A model generated the notes under the pieces. That model was not told the origin of the DNA. It saw only the letters and a list, made by a program, of their open reading frames with translations, and made no database searches. Positions 54,501 to 64,000 of a stretch of DNA of 64,000 nucleotides are shown one piece after another. Each line of letters begins with the position of its first letter. Position 1 is the stretch's first letter. A program made the position numbers and the translations under genes. Source of the stretch: Acanthosepion lycidas (Eukaryota; Mollusca; Cephalopoda; Sepiida; Sepiidae); assembly GCA_963932145.1 (NCBI GenBank), contig OZ010590.1, positions 52,855,296 through 52,919,295 of the forward strand. Direction: 5' to 3'.

Positions 54501-56150
54501 TTTAGCGCAACCGGTATTTTTTTCTTTCAGTTTGTTTACTTTCGTGTGTGTGGTCAGTACTAATTTATTTAGATGAGTTTAAAATAAATTTTTTTTTTAA
54601 AAATGTGTTTTACACTGGAAATAACTGTAAAATTATGTAAATTAAAAATACGATTGAAATAAGTTTATTTTACGGTGTATTTACTTTAAAATTTCAATTT
54701 TGTTTTTACGTAAAGTTTAAAATACCTCTCTAGGCTATTTTTTAAAAATTTTTGTTCATGAAAATTTCTTCATTTAACTATTTATTTGTACACGGAAGTA
54801 TTCTTAATAACTTTTTCATTCTTAATGGCGAAAAATGGTCTATATTTCTAATATTTTAAAAATGAAGATAATTTATATTTTTAACTTTCAAAGCTCGAAG
54901 ATTTACTATGCAGGAGTCCCGAAAGGGAAAGATAAGAGAAAAAATCATGTCCATGTGCACGCGCGTGTTTTAAAAACTAACTTAATGAAATATTTTCTTT
55001 CTTTATTTACGAACCTCAATTATTCATTTAAAGTAGCATCTTTGAAAATTTTTACAAAGTGCAACAAGAGTTTTTACGTTTTATTCAATTATTCTTTCTT
55101 TACCAGTTAAAAAAACAAACGTAGTTTTTTCCCCCTCGTCGCTTTTCTAACAGTTTGCAATAAACTGTAAATAAACATATATTTTGGTATAATTATCTTT
55201 TTTTTTTTTTTTTACTATTAAAGCAATTCAGTAGTCATGGGACTTGTAGTTTTAGTAGAATGACTGCATCAACTGTAACACTTGTTGCTGTATCGTTTTG
55301 AGAAGAACTAGTTTTTACTTTTTAGTAACAGGTTCTTGGTTGGCTCAAAATGAAGAAGAGGCTTTGGTACAACCCACAATGAAATTAGATACCCAACAAA
55401 TCTGTTGGAACTCAACTGAACTCTAGTGTCACTCTTTTTTAGCTGTTTTAATTTGCCCTCGGCTACTTTGCTTCCGTGAAGTCTGTAGAAAGATAAAAAC
55501 AAGAAACCTCAGCCAAATTTCTTTCTTTAGTATCAGTTAGATAACGTATTATTTTATTTTGACTAATTTTAATTAGATTTTTTGGCAACACAGAACTTTG
55601 ATAAAGCAATAAAAAAAGTAAAATAAAATTAGTTATGAACTGTTGTGAAAGCGTATTTAAATATTTTTGTTGTTACAAAAATTAAAAATATTTAACTTTT
55701 TGTATATCGTCATAGGTTTATTAATTTTCTCATTTTACTCGCATAATTAACGTGAAAACCCCCTAGTTTATGCCATGGAATTTAGATCTTTTAAAATTTT
55801 AACGTTTTTTTTTTTTGTTTGTTTGTTTATCTGCCAATTCACTTAATTTTTTCCCTCTAAGGCAGTAGTTGAGTAGTTCAATAAAAAAGCGAAAATGTAA
55901 ATATATGCGTAAAAAAAATAGAATACGCACAGAAGATTTTGTGTATGTACTTGTTACTATCTAGAAAAAGAACAAGATTCTATTTAAAACAAAAAAACAG
56001 AATCTTGTTCTTTTAACTCTGATTTAAAAAAAACAAAAAAACTTTCAACTATTTTCGTAGTTACTTTCAAATTCTTTTTGGTAGTTATCACACTTTTCTT
56101 TTTTTTTCTTCAAATTATGTTGCGTTAGAAATAGTTTTAAAAATGTCAGG
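48510..56150. other. 7.6-kb repeat-poor block, possibly regulatory
   Basis: Almost none of the SINE, LINE or MITE families that fill the rest of the window appear here, and there is no AT microsatellite over 40 bp after 48560. CpG-containing words are more frequent (for example GCACGCGCGTG near 54957, CACGTG near 53475, ACACGACAAG near 53424). Homopolymer T/A runs remain common. No exon with splice support was found. Candidate conserved regulatory DNA or an unannotated transcript region. A 16-bp-arm hairpin lies at 55966-56014. Confidence 0.4.
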
Positions 56151-56154
56151 ATAT

Positions 56155-56465
56155 ATAGTCGGTCACGGCTCTCCACAAATTTTCTTTTTTGTGAATTACC
56201 AGGTTTTCTTCGGAAAAATGGTTTTCCATTGCTTTATACACGGTTTTCAATTCAGAATTTTTGGGGGAGGGTCGGAGGTTACGGACTGCTACTCTAGGCA
56301 GGAGAGCACAATCTAACCTGCTATTTAACCCATAAGCAGGGAATGAAAGAGAAGGGTATTTGTGTCAAAGTGAATGTAACAGATCAGGCCGGGCTTTGAA
56401 CTCGTCATTGGTTCCTTTTCCCACGGTGATAAGCATCATGCCATCTGCACATAAACTACCGCCAT
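56155..56465 (-). mobile_element. tRNA-SINE, minus strand, after a LINE scrap
   Basis: Minus strand: GTGCAGATGGCATGATGCTT (head), GAGTTCAAAGCCC (box B-like), ACAAATACCCTTCTCTTTC (core), CTTATGGGTTAAATAGCAGG. A short scrap (56155-56200) resembles the LINE RKLWRA end on the same strand. Confidence 0.55.
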
Positions 56466-56469
56466 TATT

Positions 56470-57480
56470 ACTCGTTTTTAAAATGCTTTTTTGTTTTTGT
56501 AAAATTGTAATTACATAGCATTTCTTTTGTTAGCTGTATCTTTAAAAGATAAACATATTGGTTGAATTTTTTTTTGAAGTGGTATATAGTTCTTGAAAAT
56601 ATTCATTCATACATTTTTTGTCATAGCCAAGTTGGGTGCCTCTGTTCTGGTGAAGAAGCTTGTCTAACAATTACACTCTGTAGTTGTCGTATTTGATCCT
56701 CTTTACATGACTCACATTTATGATTCTGTGTCAGATTAGGCTAAACATAATGGCTATATTGTATTTGAGTTCTTAGGAAGTTTCATTCAAATTTTTTCTC
56801 AGCTTTGCCAGAAAACTTGAAAGCACACTTCTTTTGATTGTACCCTGTTACTGACAAAGGAGCCACTTCCAACCCTTCCTTGTCTTAAAGAAGATCCTAA
56901 GGTCAGCTTAGGGGGTTTGGTGAACTCTCTATTTATTTTTTAAAACTGGATTGTTTTTAGATGGCACCCAATAATACCAACATAAGACATAGCTTTTGTG
57001 ACTTAATCTTCCTGAGTGCTCCATAACATTGGCCTTGTACTGATCCAAACTGAATTACATAAATGTCTACTTCTCAAAATCTTCAAAATACTTATTTAAA
57101 TTAAACATGTTCTTTGATTGTCTAATTAATCACAAAAAAATCAATATAGCATCTCAAAGTATTTTTAATGTACAAAGAGACAATTTTATTTAATTTTTAA
57201 TTCGATTATGTACCAAATTATTTGAAAACCTTATTTAAATTTAAAGAAATTTCAGTAATATTTTCTTATGGAAAAGCTACACAAAGACTTTAGGAAAAAA
57301 AATCAAAGTAGGTTAGTTGTTTTCTATGAATGCTTTGAGAAAAGATATTCAATGATTCCTTTTCTTTCAAAATATATTTTTGCTCTTTTGAAAATGACAA
57401 AGAAATCAAAGTGATCTGTAACTATAATCATTGTCACACATTCAAACAACTTTCTTGAATACAAGTAAAACTGTATCTGT
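56470..57480. other. no gene seen
   Basis: 56580-57060 is mildly less AT-rich; no splice-supported frame. Confidence 0.4.
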
Positions 57481-57489
57481 GTATATTTC

Positions 57490-57850
57490 TCAGATGAGGT
57501 ATTATGTACGATATTTACATTATTCGGACTATTGTCCTCATCTTTGTCACCATATTTGTCACAACGTTTCCTCAAGGAGACATGGCACAGTGGATAAAGG
57601 CGTTGGTTAGATCCAGTGACATAACCCAAAGAGTGTGAGTTCAATACCCGGCTAAGGCAGTGGAGAACTTTCAGAGGGAAAATTTACAGGAGATAACTGA
57701 CATCCATTAAACATGGCATGTGGTACTAGAACAGTCTACCCCAGTGAGCAAAATAAAGGGTTCTGTTCGACATTCCAACCACCTGAAGAAGGCCGAAACA
57801 TTGTGATAAATATGGTGACAAAGATGAGGACAATAGTCCAAATAATGTAC
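57490..57850. mobile_element. foldback-bounded SINE with tRNA-like head
   Basis: Inverted ends ACATTATTCGGACTATTGTC (57517) and GACAATAGTCCAAATAATGT (57829), extended by GATGAGG/CCTCATC and TATTTGTCACAACGTTTC against GAAACATTGTGATAAATA. Inside, GACATGGCACAGTGGATAAA (box A, 57588) and GAGTTCAATACCC (box B, 57640) form a tRNA-like head, followed by the 3' part shared with 1740. The hammerhead-like core has lost stem II here (CTGAAGAAGGCCGAAAC). Confidence 0.7.
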
Positions 57851-58690
57851 AAGCAAAACTGTGTTTGGATTATAAGTTTAAACAACAAGAAAAGTATTTA
57901 TTTTGTTCAATAATACAAAAATAACCTTTGTATGATTGATGTGTCTATTTTTATTTGTTATGGAAGCCTTTAAGTAAACTATTTATTTTTGATGTGTATA
58001 GTTACTTCTTTCCAATATCCTTTTGTGAGAGAGGGAGTTTAATTCCAAATTTTTATAATCTGTAAGACTGGGTTCCATATCTATGTATGTAGTCAGTGTG
58101 ATAATGACACTTTATTGCTGGGTGAGAGACTTCCTAGACTGGAGTCAATGGCCATGTCTCTTTCACTATTAAGTTGGAGGGCATTGGCTGTGGTTTGACA
58201 TAGAGAAGGATGGGCTCTGTCAGGTCTTACTCAAGACCTGCTACACATGAATAACTACATCTGGTTTTTAACCCAGGTATTTGAATTTGGCTGCTCAGGA
58301 GAGCAGTGGCCCGACAACCACACCTGATGATCCTAACAATAATGGTGTTACAAAAATCTTCTATTTTATAGTTTTTCATGACCTGTTCAGTTGTGTACAT
58401 TGAGTGTTTTTGCATCAATAAAAAATCACATGCTTATTTTTTTTTTTTATTTTTTTTTTTGTATAACTTTATAAAATGTAATGATTTCCAGAGAATATTA
58501 CAAAGTCCTGTTTACATCAAGTGTTTTATTTTTTCGTTATCTTACATATTCTATTTTGTTTGGGGGTGGGGAAATAAACCAGAAATTAAAATAAAAGTGG
58601 CAACTTTATCTATATACTAGATTGTGGGGAAAATTTTAAATTCTATTCTCATCAGGGGGGAAAAAAAAAGCAAACTGGTTCAACCTAACT
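57851..58690. other. no gene seen
   Basis: AT-rich; T-run at 58438. 58080-58330 less AT-rich, unclassified. Confidence 0.4.
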
Positions 58691-58691
58691 A

Positions 58692-58800
58692 TTAGGTTGG
58701 TGCAAAAATAATGACGTAATAATGTTTTTTGACGTATTTTTAACGTCAAAAAACGACATTATTATGTCATTATTATGTCATTATTTTTGCACCAACCTAA
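58692..58800. mobile_element. mariner MITE, long subtype
   Basis: TTAGGTTGGTGCAAAA ends, TA flanks. The right arm has a duplicated ATTATGTCATT unit, making the arms unequal. Confidence 0.9.
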
Positions 58801-58859
58801 TAGTTATTTGCTTGACTGACACTGAAAATGTGCTCTGTCTGTCTTAGCTTGGGCAGCTA

Positions 58860-59265
58860 AACAATCCCTATTGCAGACACCTGCTCAGGCACATTTGTGT
58901 TCAACACCCACAGAGCCATCCTATATTTTATACTGCAACTATTCTGAGCAGACTGTAGTTACAGTTTCTGGGAGAGAGTGCATTATCTGAGTGGACAACA
59001 GTCTGAACAAGGCCAGTACGTTCCAACCCTTGGTCACAATGACTTGTGACTACATACCAGCTCAACCGTCAATGGCTCCTAGGTGTAGGTCCTTCTACCC
59101 AATTTCACTCACAAGACTTGGGTCAACCTGTGTTGTGGTTTTCAGACACTTTCTAAAGGTGCCGTACACTGTGATCACCTCTACATGCTGATAACATCAA
59201 GATGTCATCTTCCTGAGATTCAAACCTTGGTCTCATGTTCAGAAAGCGGAAATCTAATCACTCGC
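58860..59265 (-). mobile_element. tRNA-SINE of a second superfamily, minus strand
   Basis: Minus strand head AGAGCGAGTGATTAGATTTC (box A) and AAGGTTTGAATCTCAGG (box B), then CATCTTGATGTTATCAGCAT, AGGTGATCACAGTGTA, ACTTGTGACCAAGG-type words and CAAATGTGCCTGAGCAGG at the end. About 400 bp. The same element lies inverted at 60030. Confidence 0.75.
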
Positions 59266-59389
59266 TCTCTGCCCCCTTATGTAAAAAGGAATGAATAGAT
59301 GTTTATAAATCTATTTCATTTTAGATTTGTAAACATTTCCTATTTGTTCCTTACCCTATCATTCCAATATATGATTTGTGTGTGGATAT

Positions 59390-59575
59390 GCAAGTGGTTA
59401 ACTGCTTGGAATGAGGAATCCATGAGCTAAGTTCAAGTACCATTTAAGTTTGTTACATTTACTTATATGCAAATACCCTTGACTATATCTCTTCTGCCAG
59501 CCATAATAAAACAGACTTGAATCTCTGGCTTTAGTTAACAAGTCTAAGAGAAGGACAACCTGGAATTCAAAATCT
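59390..59575 (+). mobile_element. tRNA-SINE
   Basis: Head ATATGCAAGTGGTTAACTGC, box B-like AAGTTCAAGTACC, core ATGCAAATACCCTTGACTAT. Same superfamily as 10628 and 13541. Confidence 0.65.
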
Positions 59576-59584
59576 GAGGAATGC

Positions 59585-59950
59585 TGTTTGGGCACATCAT
59601 AGAACATGTGCACCAGTTCTCTGTATTTAATTTTTCTGTAAAGTATGAATGGTTCTGCATAAGCATTCACCATTAAAATCAAATCTGCAGATAGTCTAAC
59701 TGTTCAGGTCTAAGGGTTAAATTATTGTAGCCTCATATGTTGACGATAACTGGAGAGCCCATCTCTTTCTCTCTCTCTCTCTCTCACATATTGACTCTCC
59801 TGTTGTTTTTTAATATATGAGGGTCAAGCAACTCCGTCCATAGGAACTAACAGCCAGACACCTGCACATATGATTTGAGTGGTGGAGGCTTTGTGCAGAA
59901 CCAACCACGCTTTTTGGGAGAGCTGAATATCCATTATTCTACCATGCCTC
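59585..59950. repeat. dispersed repeat E, two inverted copies
   Basis: Copy 2 (59585-59760, plus) and copy 3 (59805-59950, minus) flank a (CT)n tract at 59762-59788. Each matches 42716-42900. Confidence 0.65.
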
Positions 59951-59959
59951 CCCGCGCGC

Positions 59960-59973
59960 TCTCTCTCTCTCTA

Positions 59974-60021
<48 letters not shown>
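59960..60021. repeat. (CT)n(AT)n microsatellite
   Basis: CT then CTAT then AT. Confidence 0.95.
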
Positions 60022-60027
<6 letters not shown>

Positions 60028-60029
60028 GT

Positions 60030-60435
60030 CACTGAATGGTTAGTGTTTGCATTCTGACCAAGAGTCTGGTTCACATCTCACTGTGGTTGGTTTGTCAGGG
60101 AGGTAACATCTTGATGTTATCAGTCTGAGTAGGTGGTCCTGGCATTTGGTACTGTTAGAAAGTGCTTGTAAACTAAAGTATGGGTTGACCCAAACCTTGT
60201 GAGGGAAATTGGTTAGATGTTCATAAGCCACCAGTGGTTGTGTTAACACAAAAATCACAAGTCACAGTGACTGAGTATTTACGCGTATTCGCCTTGTTCA
60301 AACTGTTATCCTAGACTATACACTCTCTCCCAGAAACTGTAACTAAGATATGATCAGAATAATTGCATTATAACCAATAGTTTGGCTCTCTGGGTGTTGA
60401 ATAAATGCAAATGTGCCTGAACAAGCATCTACAAC
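60030..60435 (+). mobile_element. tRNA-SINE, inverted partner of 58860
   Basis: Head CTGAATGGTTAGTGTTTGCA (box A), TCTGGTTCACATCTCA (box B), then ACATCTTGATGTTATCAG, GGGTTGACCCAAACC, CACAAGTCACAGTGAC, CCCAGAAACTGTAACTA and AAATGTGCCTGAACAAGC. It runs in the opposite direction to the 58860 copy at moderate divergence. Confidence 0.75.
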
Positions 60436-61400
60436 CATACTGTAGAAACAAAAACAAATGTGTGCCATTTATGGAGATGGTGCTATAGCTGAGAGTACAG
60501 TTCTTAAGTGGTTTACCAGATTCAAAAGTGGGAATTTTGATCTGGCAGACTTGCAATCATTGATGATAACCAAATCAAAATACTGATCACAAAATAATCC
60601 AGGTTACGCAACATCACAGAGATGCATGTATATATCTCGTGAGCATTGTATGGTATTTAAAAATACCGGGATATGCATGAACCAGTACAATGTTTGGCTG
60701 CCTCTTGATTTAATGAAGAAAAAAAATGTTATGTACTACATTTCCATACAGCAAAATATAATCCCCCTTTTCTTTTGTGTGTGTGTAAAGAATTCAGTCC
60801 AATGAAAAATGGATGGTTTACAAGAATGTGGAGGAAAAACATCTTGTGGAAAATTAAATGAGCCACTGTTTGTCATGCCAAATCCTTGTTTGCATCCAAA
60901 GGTGATGCTATGTATTTGGTGTTATTTGAGGGGCATTGTGTATTACAAGCTATTTTTGCAAAATTAGAATTCAGACAATTACCGTTCCCACTGGGACCAA
61001 TTAATGGCAACAATCAATGAAAAGCATTTGGAATTAACCAATCAGAAGGGTGTTGTCTTTCATAAAGACAACACCAGACCTCATGTCTTTTTGCAAACTT
61101 GGCAGAAATTGTTAGAACTTGGCAGGGATGTCGTACTACACCTGCTGTACTCACCAGATTTCACACCGTCAGATTACTATATTTCAATCCCTATAAAATT
61201 TGCTTAATGAGAAAAAATTCAAATCTCTGGAAGTCTGTAAAAAAAAGCTTTTAGACCAGTTCATCACCGAAAAAGATGCCAAATTCTAGGATGATGAAGC
61301 TGTCTTAAAGATGGTGAAAGGTTAGTGGAACAAAATGGCACATATGTGGTTGGATAACTATGTACAACAGTTTAAATAGTGTCTTTAAAATTTCCTTAAA
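60436..61400 (+). mobile_element. decayed mariner transposase
   Basis: Plus strand. The N-terminal helix-turn-helix keeps AIAESTVLKWFTRFKSGNFD and LAD (60490-60555). The C-terminal catalytic part (61004-61207) reads NQKGVVFHKDNTRPHVFLQT, WQKLLELGRDVVLHLLYSPD, FTPSDYYISI, followed by KKFKSLEVCKKKLLDQFI and the end MAHMWLDNYVQQF near 61340-61375. HKDNTRPH and YSPDFTPSDYY hold the second and third Asp of the D,D34D triad. The linker PKVMLCIWWYY (60890) is also kept. Several stops and frame changes make it inactive. It belongs to the mariner group near SETMAR/Hsmar1, the same group whose terminal repeat marks the TTAGGTTGGTGC MITEs, but no such terminal repeat was found at its ends. Confidence 0.75.
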
Positions 61401-61489
61401 AATACTACAAACTTTTGTTTTGACTGAATATTTGTATTTAAAAAAGAAATTCTTAAATGTGTGCCTTGTATGTTGTCAAATATAGTTTA

Positions 61490-61902
61490 TTTTAATACTT
61501 TTGCACCACTGTGACACAACTCCAATCTGTCTTTTCTATAAAGATTTTCATGGCAATTGTTATAATGAACTCTTTCTTCAACTGTATGAGTTTAAATGTA
61601 CTACTAGATTGGTAACTAGGTCTCATCATTTTACTATAGAATTTAGTTATATTCTAATAGTTTTTTTTCTCACCTGTGGAACTCTCTTCTGCTTTCTTGT
61701 TTCCCTGCCAACTACAATCTTTAAAAAATTTAACTGCAACATCAACTGCCATCTTATGTCTTCCTTGAATCCTTCACTTTTATTGTCCTTTCTCCTCACT
61801 AAAGACTTCTCATCCTCTTTCACGTTCAGTAACTCCTGGTGTGTTCATGACATTATCACCTTACTTGAGATGAAACGATTGAAAAAAAAAAAAAAAAAAA
61901 AA
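61490..61902 (+). mobile_element. LINE C-terminus with poly(A) tail (CR1/Jockey-like)
   Basis: CLFYKDFHGNCYNELFLQLY then TTRLVTRSHHFTIEF match the LFYRYFHG..S.EL.....P....TR.SR.HQF motif. Then FKKFNCNINCHL, the LQ.FK..IN.HL end. The 3' UTR has GACATTATCACCTTACTTGA, ending in a pure A-run at 61880-61902. A clean tail suggests it is younger than the other LINE ends. Confidence 0.7.
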
Positions 61903-63220
61903 ATGTTTAATCATAATGAAAGTGCAAAAAATTAATTCATAGTACTTATCCCCAATTGAATAGAAAATCCAAGAAAATATTTTTATTTGTTAATTACTTA
62001 AATATAAGACAACGGGTGCTTGAATAACGTAAAAAATGTCTACCTTTTGAGAAAGTTGTGCAGCCACCACTTAAATTGAGTATAAAGAAAAAATTTTTTT
62101 TTTTTTTTTTTTTTTTTATTTTACAAGGAAGTCCTGTTTGTAATATAATACATGAATTGGGGAAAAGGACATCACCAGTGGTATACAATGATCAGTGACA
62201 CAAGAAAAGTTTCAAGTTTGACATTTGTAAATAAAAACAAAGTATGACTAGATCTTTAAGAAGTTGGGTATCAATTTGATACTGTATTTATATTAACAGA
62301 ACCCACCTTCTAAAATGGAAAAAAAAATTCAATATATTTTTATTCTAACAAATACTGTGGCTTGAAAAAAAAAATCTAATGAATGCTAATCTATAAGATT
62401 TTAAATTTGTGTTTTGTTTTTTTGTTTGTTTGTTTTTTTTTTATTGAGCAGACCAGTGAATTTAAGTAGAGCCTGCATAGCTTTTTCATGGGTAGGCAAT
62501 TTTTTTTTCGTTTGTTAATAAACACCTGTATTTATTTTAGCAATCAAATCTTAGTGGAAAAGAAAAAAAAAGTTTTGATTATGCAATCTGTTTATAGTGT
62601 AATTTCAATTAGTGCTCAAGAAAATTGATATCATGCCAGGCATGTATTCAGAGTAAATCACTATCTTAGCTATCAACAAATCTTGGCTTGGCCCCATTTA
62701 TGTAGTGGTTAACATGGCTATCATTTCTTTCAGTATCAATACTTTGTCATAATAATATTGGTGGTCCCCCTCACTCTTGCCAAAAACAAAAAAAAACAAA
62801 AAAAAAAAATGTATAACCTGATTTTACGAAAGTAAACAAATCATGAGAACAAAAATCGAGTCTAAATGAACCTAAATGACTTTAGCCAATCAAAACATTT
62901 CTAAAATGTCTAAGTAATCACTATTAAACTTCAAAGTTTGGCATTTATTTTCTTGTTAATGTTACTGCTCTCTGTGTCATGTTAACATTCTGATATTCAC
63001 ATATAGCCTTGAAAGAACAAGTGACCAAATTCTTTCAAAGGTTATATAGTATAAAAAAAAAGAATTATTCCAATTGCAGAAAACATTAAACACTAAATTC
63101 TATGAATGATCCCACTAATAAAAATACCCATCTTTCCACAAATAATCAATCTGTTGGGTCAGTTGTTTTTTTTGTTAAAGTACTGCTGCACTATTTATTG
63201 TAACTGAAGATAATTTTCCA
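61903..63220. other. no gene seen; AT-rich
   Basis: T-run at 62093 and A-runs; no recognised repeat. It would be intron if the 63230 exon is real. Confidence 0.4.
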
Positions 63221-63229
63221 TCTTTTTAG

Positions 63230-63550
63230 GGCCACTATGTACAACTTCATTCACCATGTTGTTTGTAGACTCCTGTAGGTAATGTTTAAAACTTTTGGTT
63301 GCTGTTATGTCAACAAGTTTGTACATAGTTTAAGTCTGTGTAAATATAATTGTTAATTAATTTTTCTGTTGTGTAAAAAAAAAAAAAAAAAACAATGTAT
63401 CTGCTTCTGTCTAGGATGTATTAAGGTATTTTCAATTTTGATAATGTATGTAAATCTGTCAGCAAAAAGACGTTTTTGAACCTGATCTTGAAATCATAAA
63501 AATAATTGCTATTCAATAATAATTTAATAAACTCTATTTGTTGGAACTGT
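63230..63550 (+). CDS. possible terminal exon and 3' UTR
   Basis: An acceptor-like tract (CATCTTTTTAG) is followed in phase 0 by 12 codons (GHYVQLHSPCCL) and a TAG at 63266-63268. Phase 0 is what the exon ending at 15767 would need, either directly or through exons I did not find. The next 280 bases look like a 3' UTR: AT-rich, with a Pumilio-like TGTAAATA near 63340, an A-run near 63380, and a canonical AATAAA at 63526-63531 with a GT/T-rich stretch after it. The coding part is too short to judge, and the 47-kb gap to the previous exon is large though possible in cephalopods. A chance acceptor is the main alternative. Confidence 0.3.
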
Positions 63551-63639
63551 ATGGTTTAGATTTTGTTCACAAAGCTTTTACTATATAGCCACTACTAAAG
63601 AAACCCTGTTACTTAGAGAAAAAAAAAAAAACCCTCGAA

Positions 63640-63730
63640 AACAGGAAGTTGTGGAGGGCCATGATCACCAACATCCAGAAAGGAGATGGCATAAGAAAGA
63701 AACTCATCCAAGACTAAACGGAAGACTTGT
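63640..63730 (+). mobile_element. LINE C-terminal scrap
   Basis: ENRKLWRAMITNIQKGDGI followed by RKKLIQD, the RKLWRAMIxN end motif shared with 36185 (minus) and 32640 (plus). Confidence 0.55.
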
Positions 63731-64000
63731 CATTATGTAATATGAGGAAAAATTTATATAAATGTAAAGTAATTTATATTGAGATTTTTCAAGGTTTACT
63801 ACAAAAGAAATTTAAATTGCTGAGTCTTTGTTTAGAATGAGTTGTTTGATATTGGTTAGCTTGAATATCAATGCCATCCTATAAATGGTGTGAAACTAGC
63901 AAATTTAGCATTGACTCTAAGTGAACTGAAGGTTTAATAAGTGTAGTTTAGTTTGAAATACGACAGCAATAATAATGAGCCCATTGACAATTTCACTAGC

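Noticed and set aside
54835-55110. 91-codon plus-strand frame in the repeat-poor block
   Set aside because: No upstream acceptor or downstream donor that fits, composition follows background AT bias, and no recognisable domain.

Overview
The window looks like non-coding, repeat-saturated DNA from a large animal genome, most likely a cephalopod (octopus-like). This is inferred from base composition (very AT-rich, many long AT and AC/AT microsatellites), long introns, and the repeat mix: several tRNA-derived SINE families, CR1/Jockey- and RTE-like LINE 3' ends, Tc1/mariner relics and Penelope-like elements. I see no bacterial-type genes, no CRISPR array and no intact autonomous transposon.

Host gene content is sparse. 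Two short plus-strand exons (9073-9201 and 15668-15767) have good splice sites, matching phase and a shared lysine/glutamate-rich reading frame. They are probably internal exons of one gene whose identity I cannot name. A possible last exon and 3' UTR lie at 63230-63550. Everything between would then be intron. The 48.5-56.1 kb block has almost no recognisable repeats and more CpG than its surroundings, and may be regulatory.

Layout. 0-7.4 kb holds foldback MITEs, a mariner MITE and a cluster of three copies of a tRNA-headed SINE carrying a hammerhead ribozyme fold. 7.4-9 kb holds a 5S rRNA-derived SINE and a small tandem duplication. 9-16 kb holds the two exons, a tRNA-SINE, and a broken Gypsy-type LTR fossil (about 11433-14200) with a mariner MITE, a SINE and a pogo-like MITE nested in it. 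16.3-17.8 kb holds two Penelope-like fragments in inverted orientation. 17.8-24.5 kb holds an unclassified AT-rich repeat family and LINE ends. 24.5-31.5 kb holds AT-microsatellite-flanked foldback elements, one with a hammerhead-like fold, plus a short Helitron-like fragment. 31.5-37.6 kb holds LINE ends, a hAT MITE, three mariner MITEs and a Tc1-like relic. 39.9-46.5 kb holds an internally deleted transposase relic, SINEs and a second full copy of the unclassified repeat. 56.2-63.7 kb holds SINEs, a 400-bp inverted SINE pair, a decayed mariner transposase and LINE ends.

The most interesting signal is the recurrence, in unrelated repeat families, of the hammerhead core (CUGANGA, stem II, GAAA). 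In the SINE at 5.36 kb, its inverted partner at 5.5 kb, and the foldback at 30.2 kb this extends to a complete type I fold with a short stem III and a complementary stem I. A tRNA-type Pol III promoter joined to a self-cleaving motif parallels the schistosome Sm-alpha retroposons and the metazoan retrozymes.
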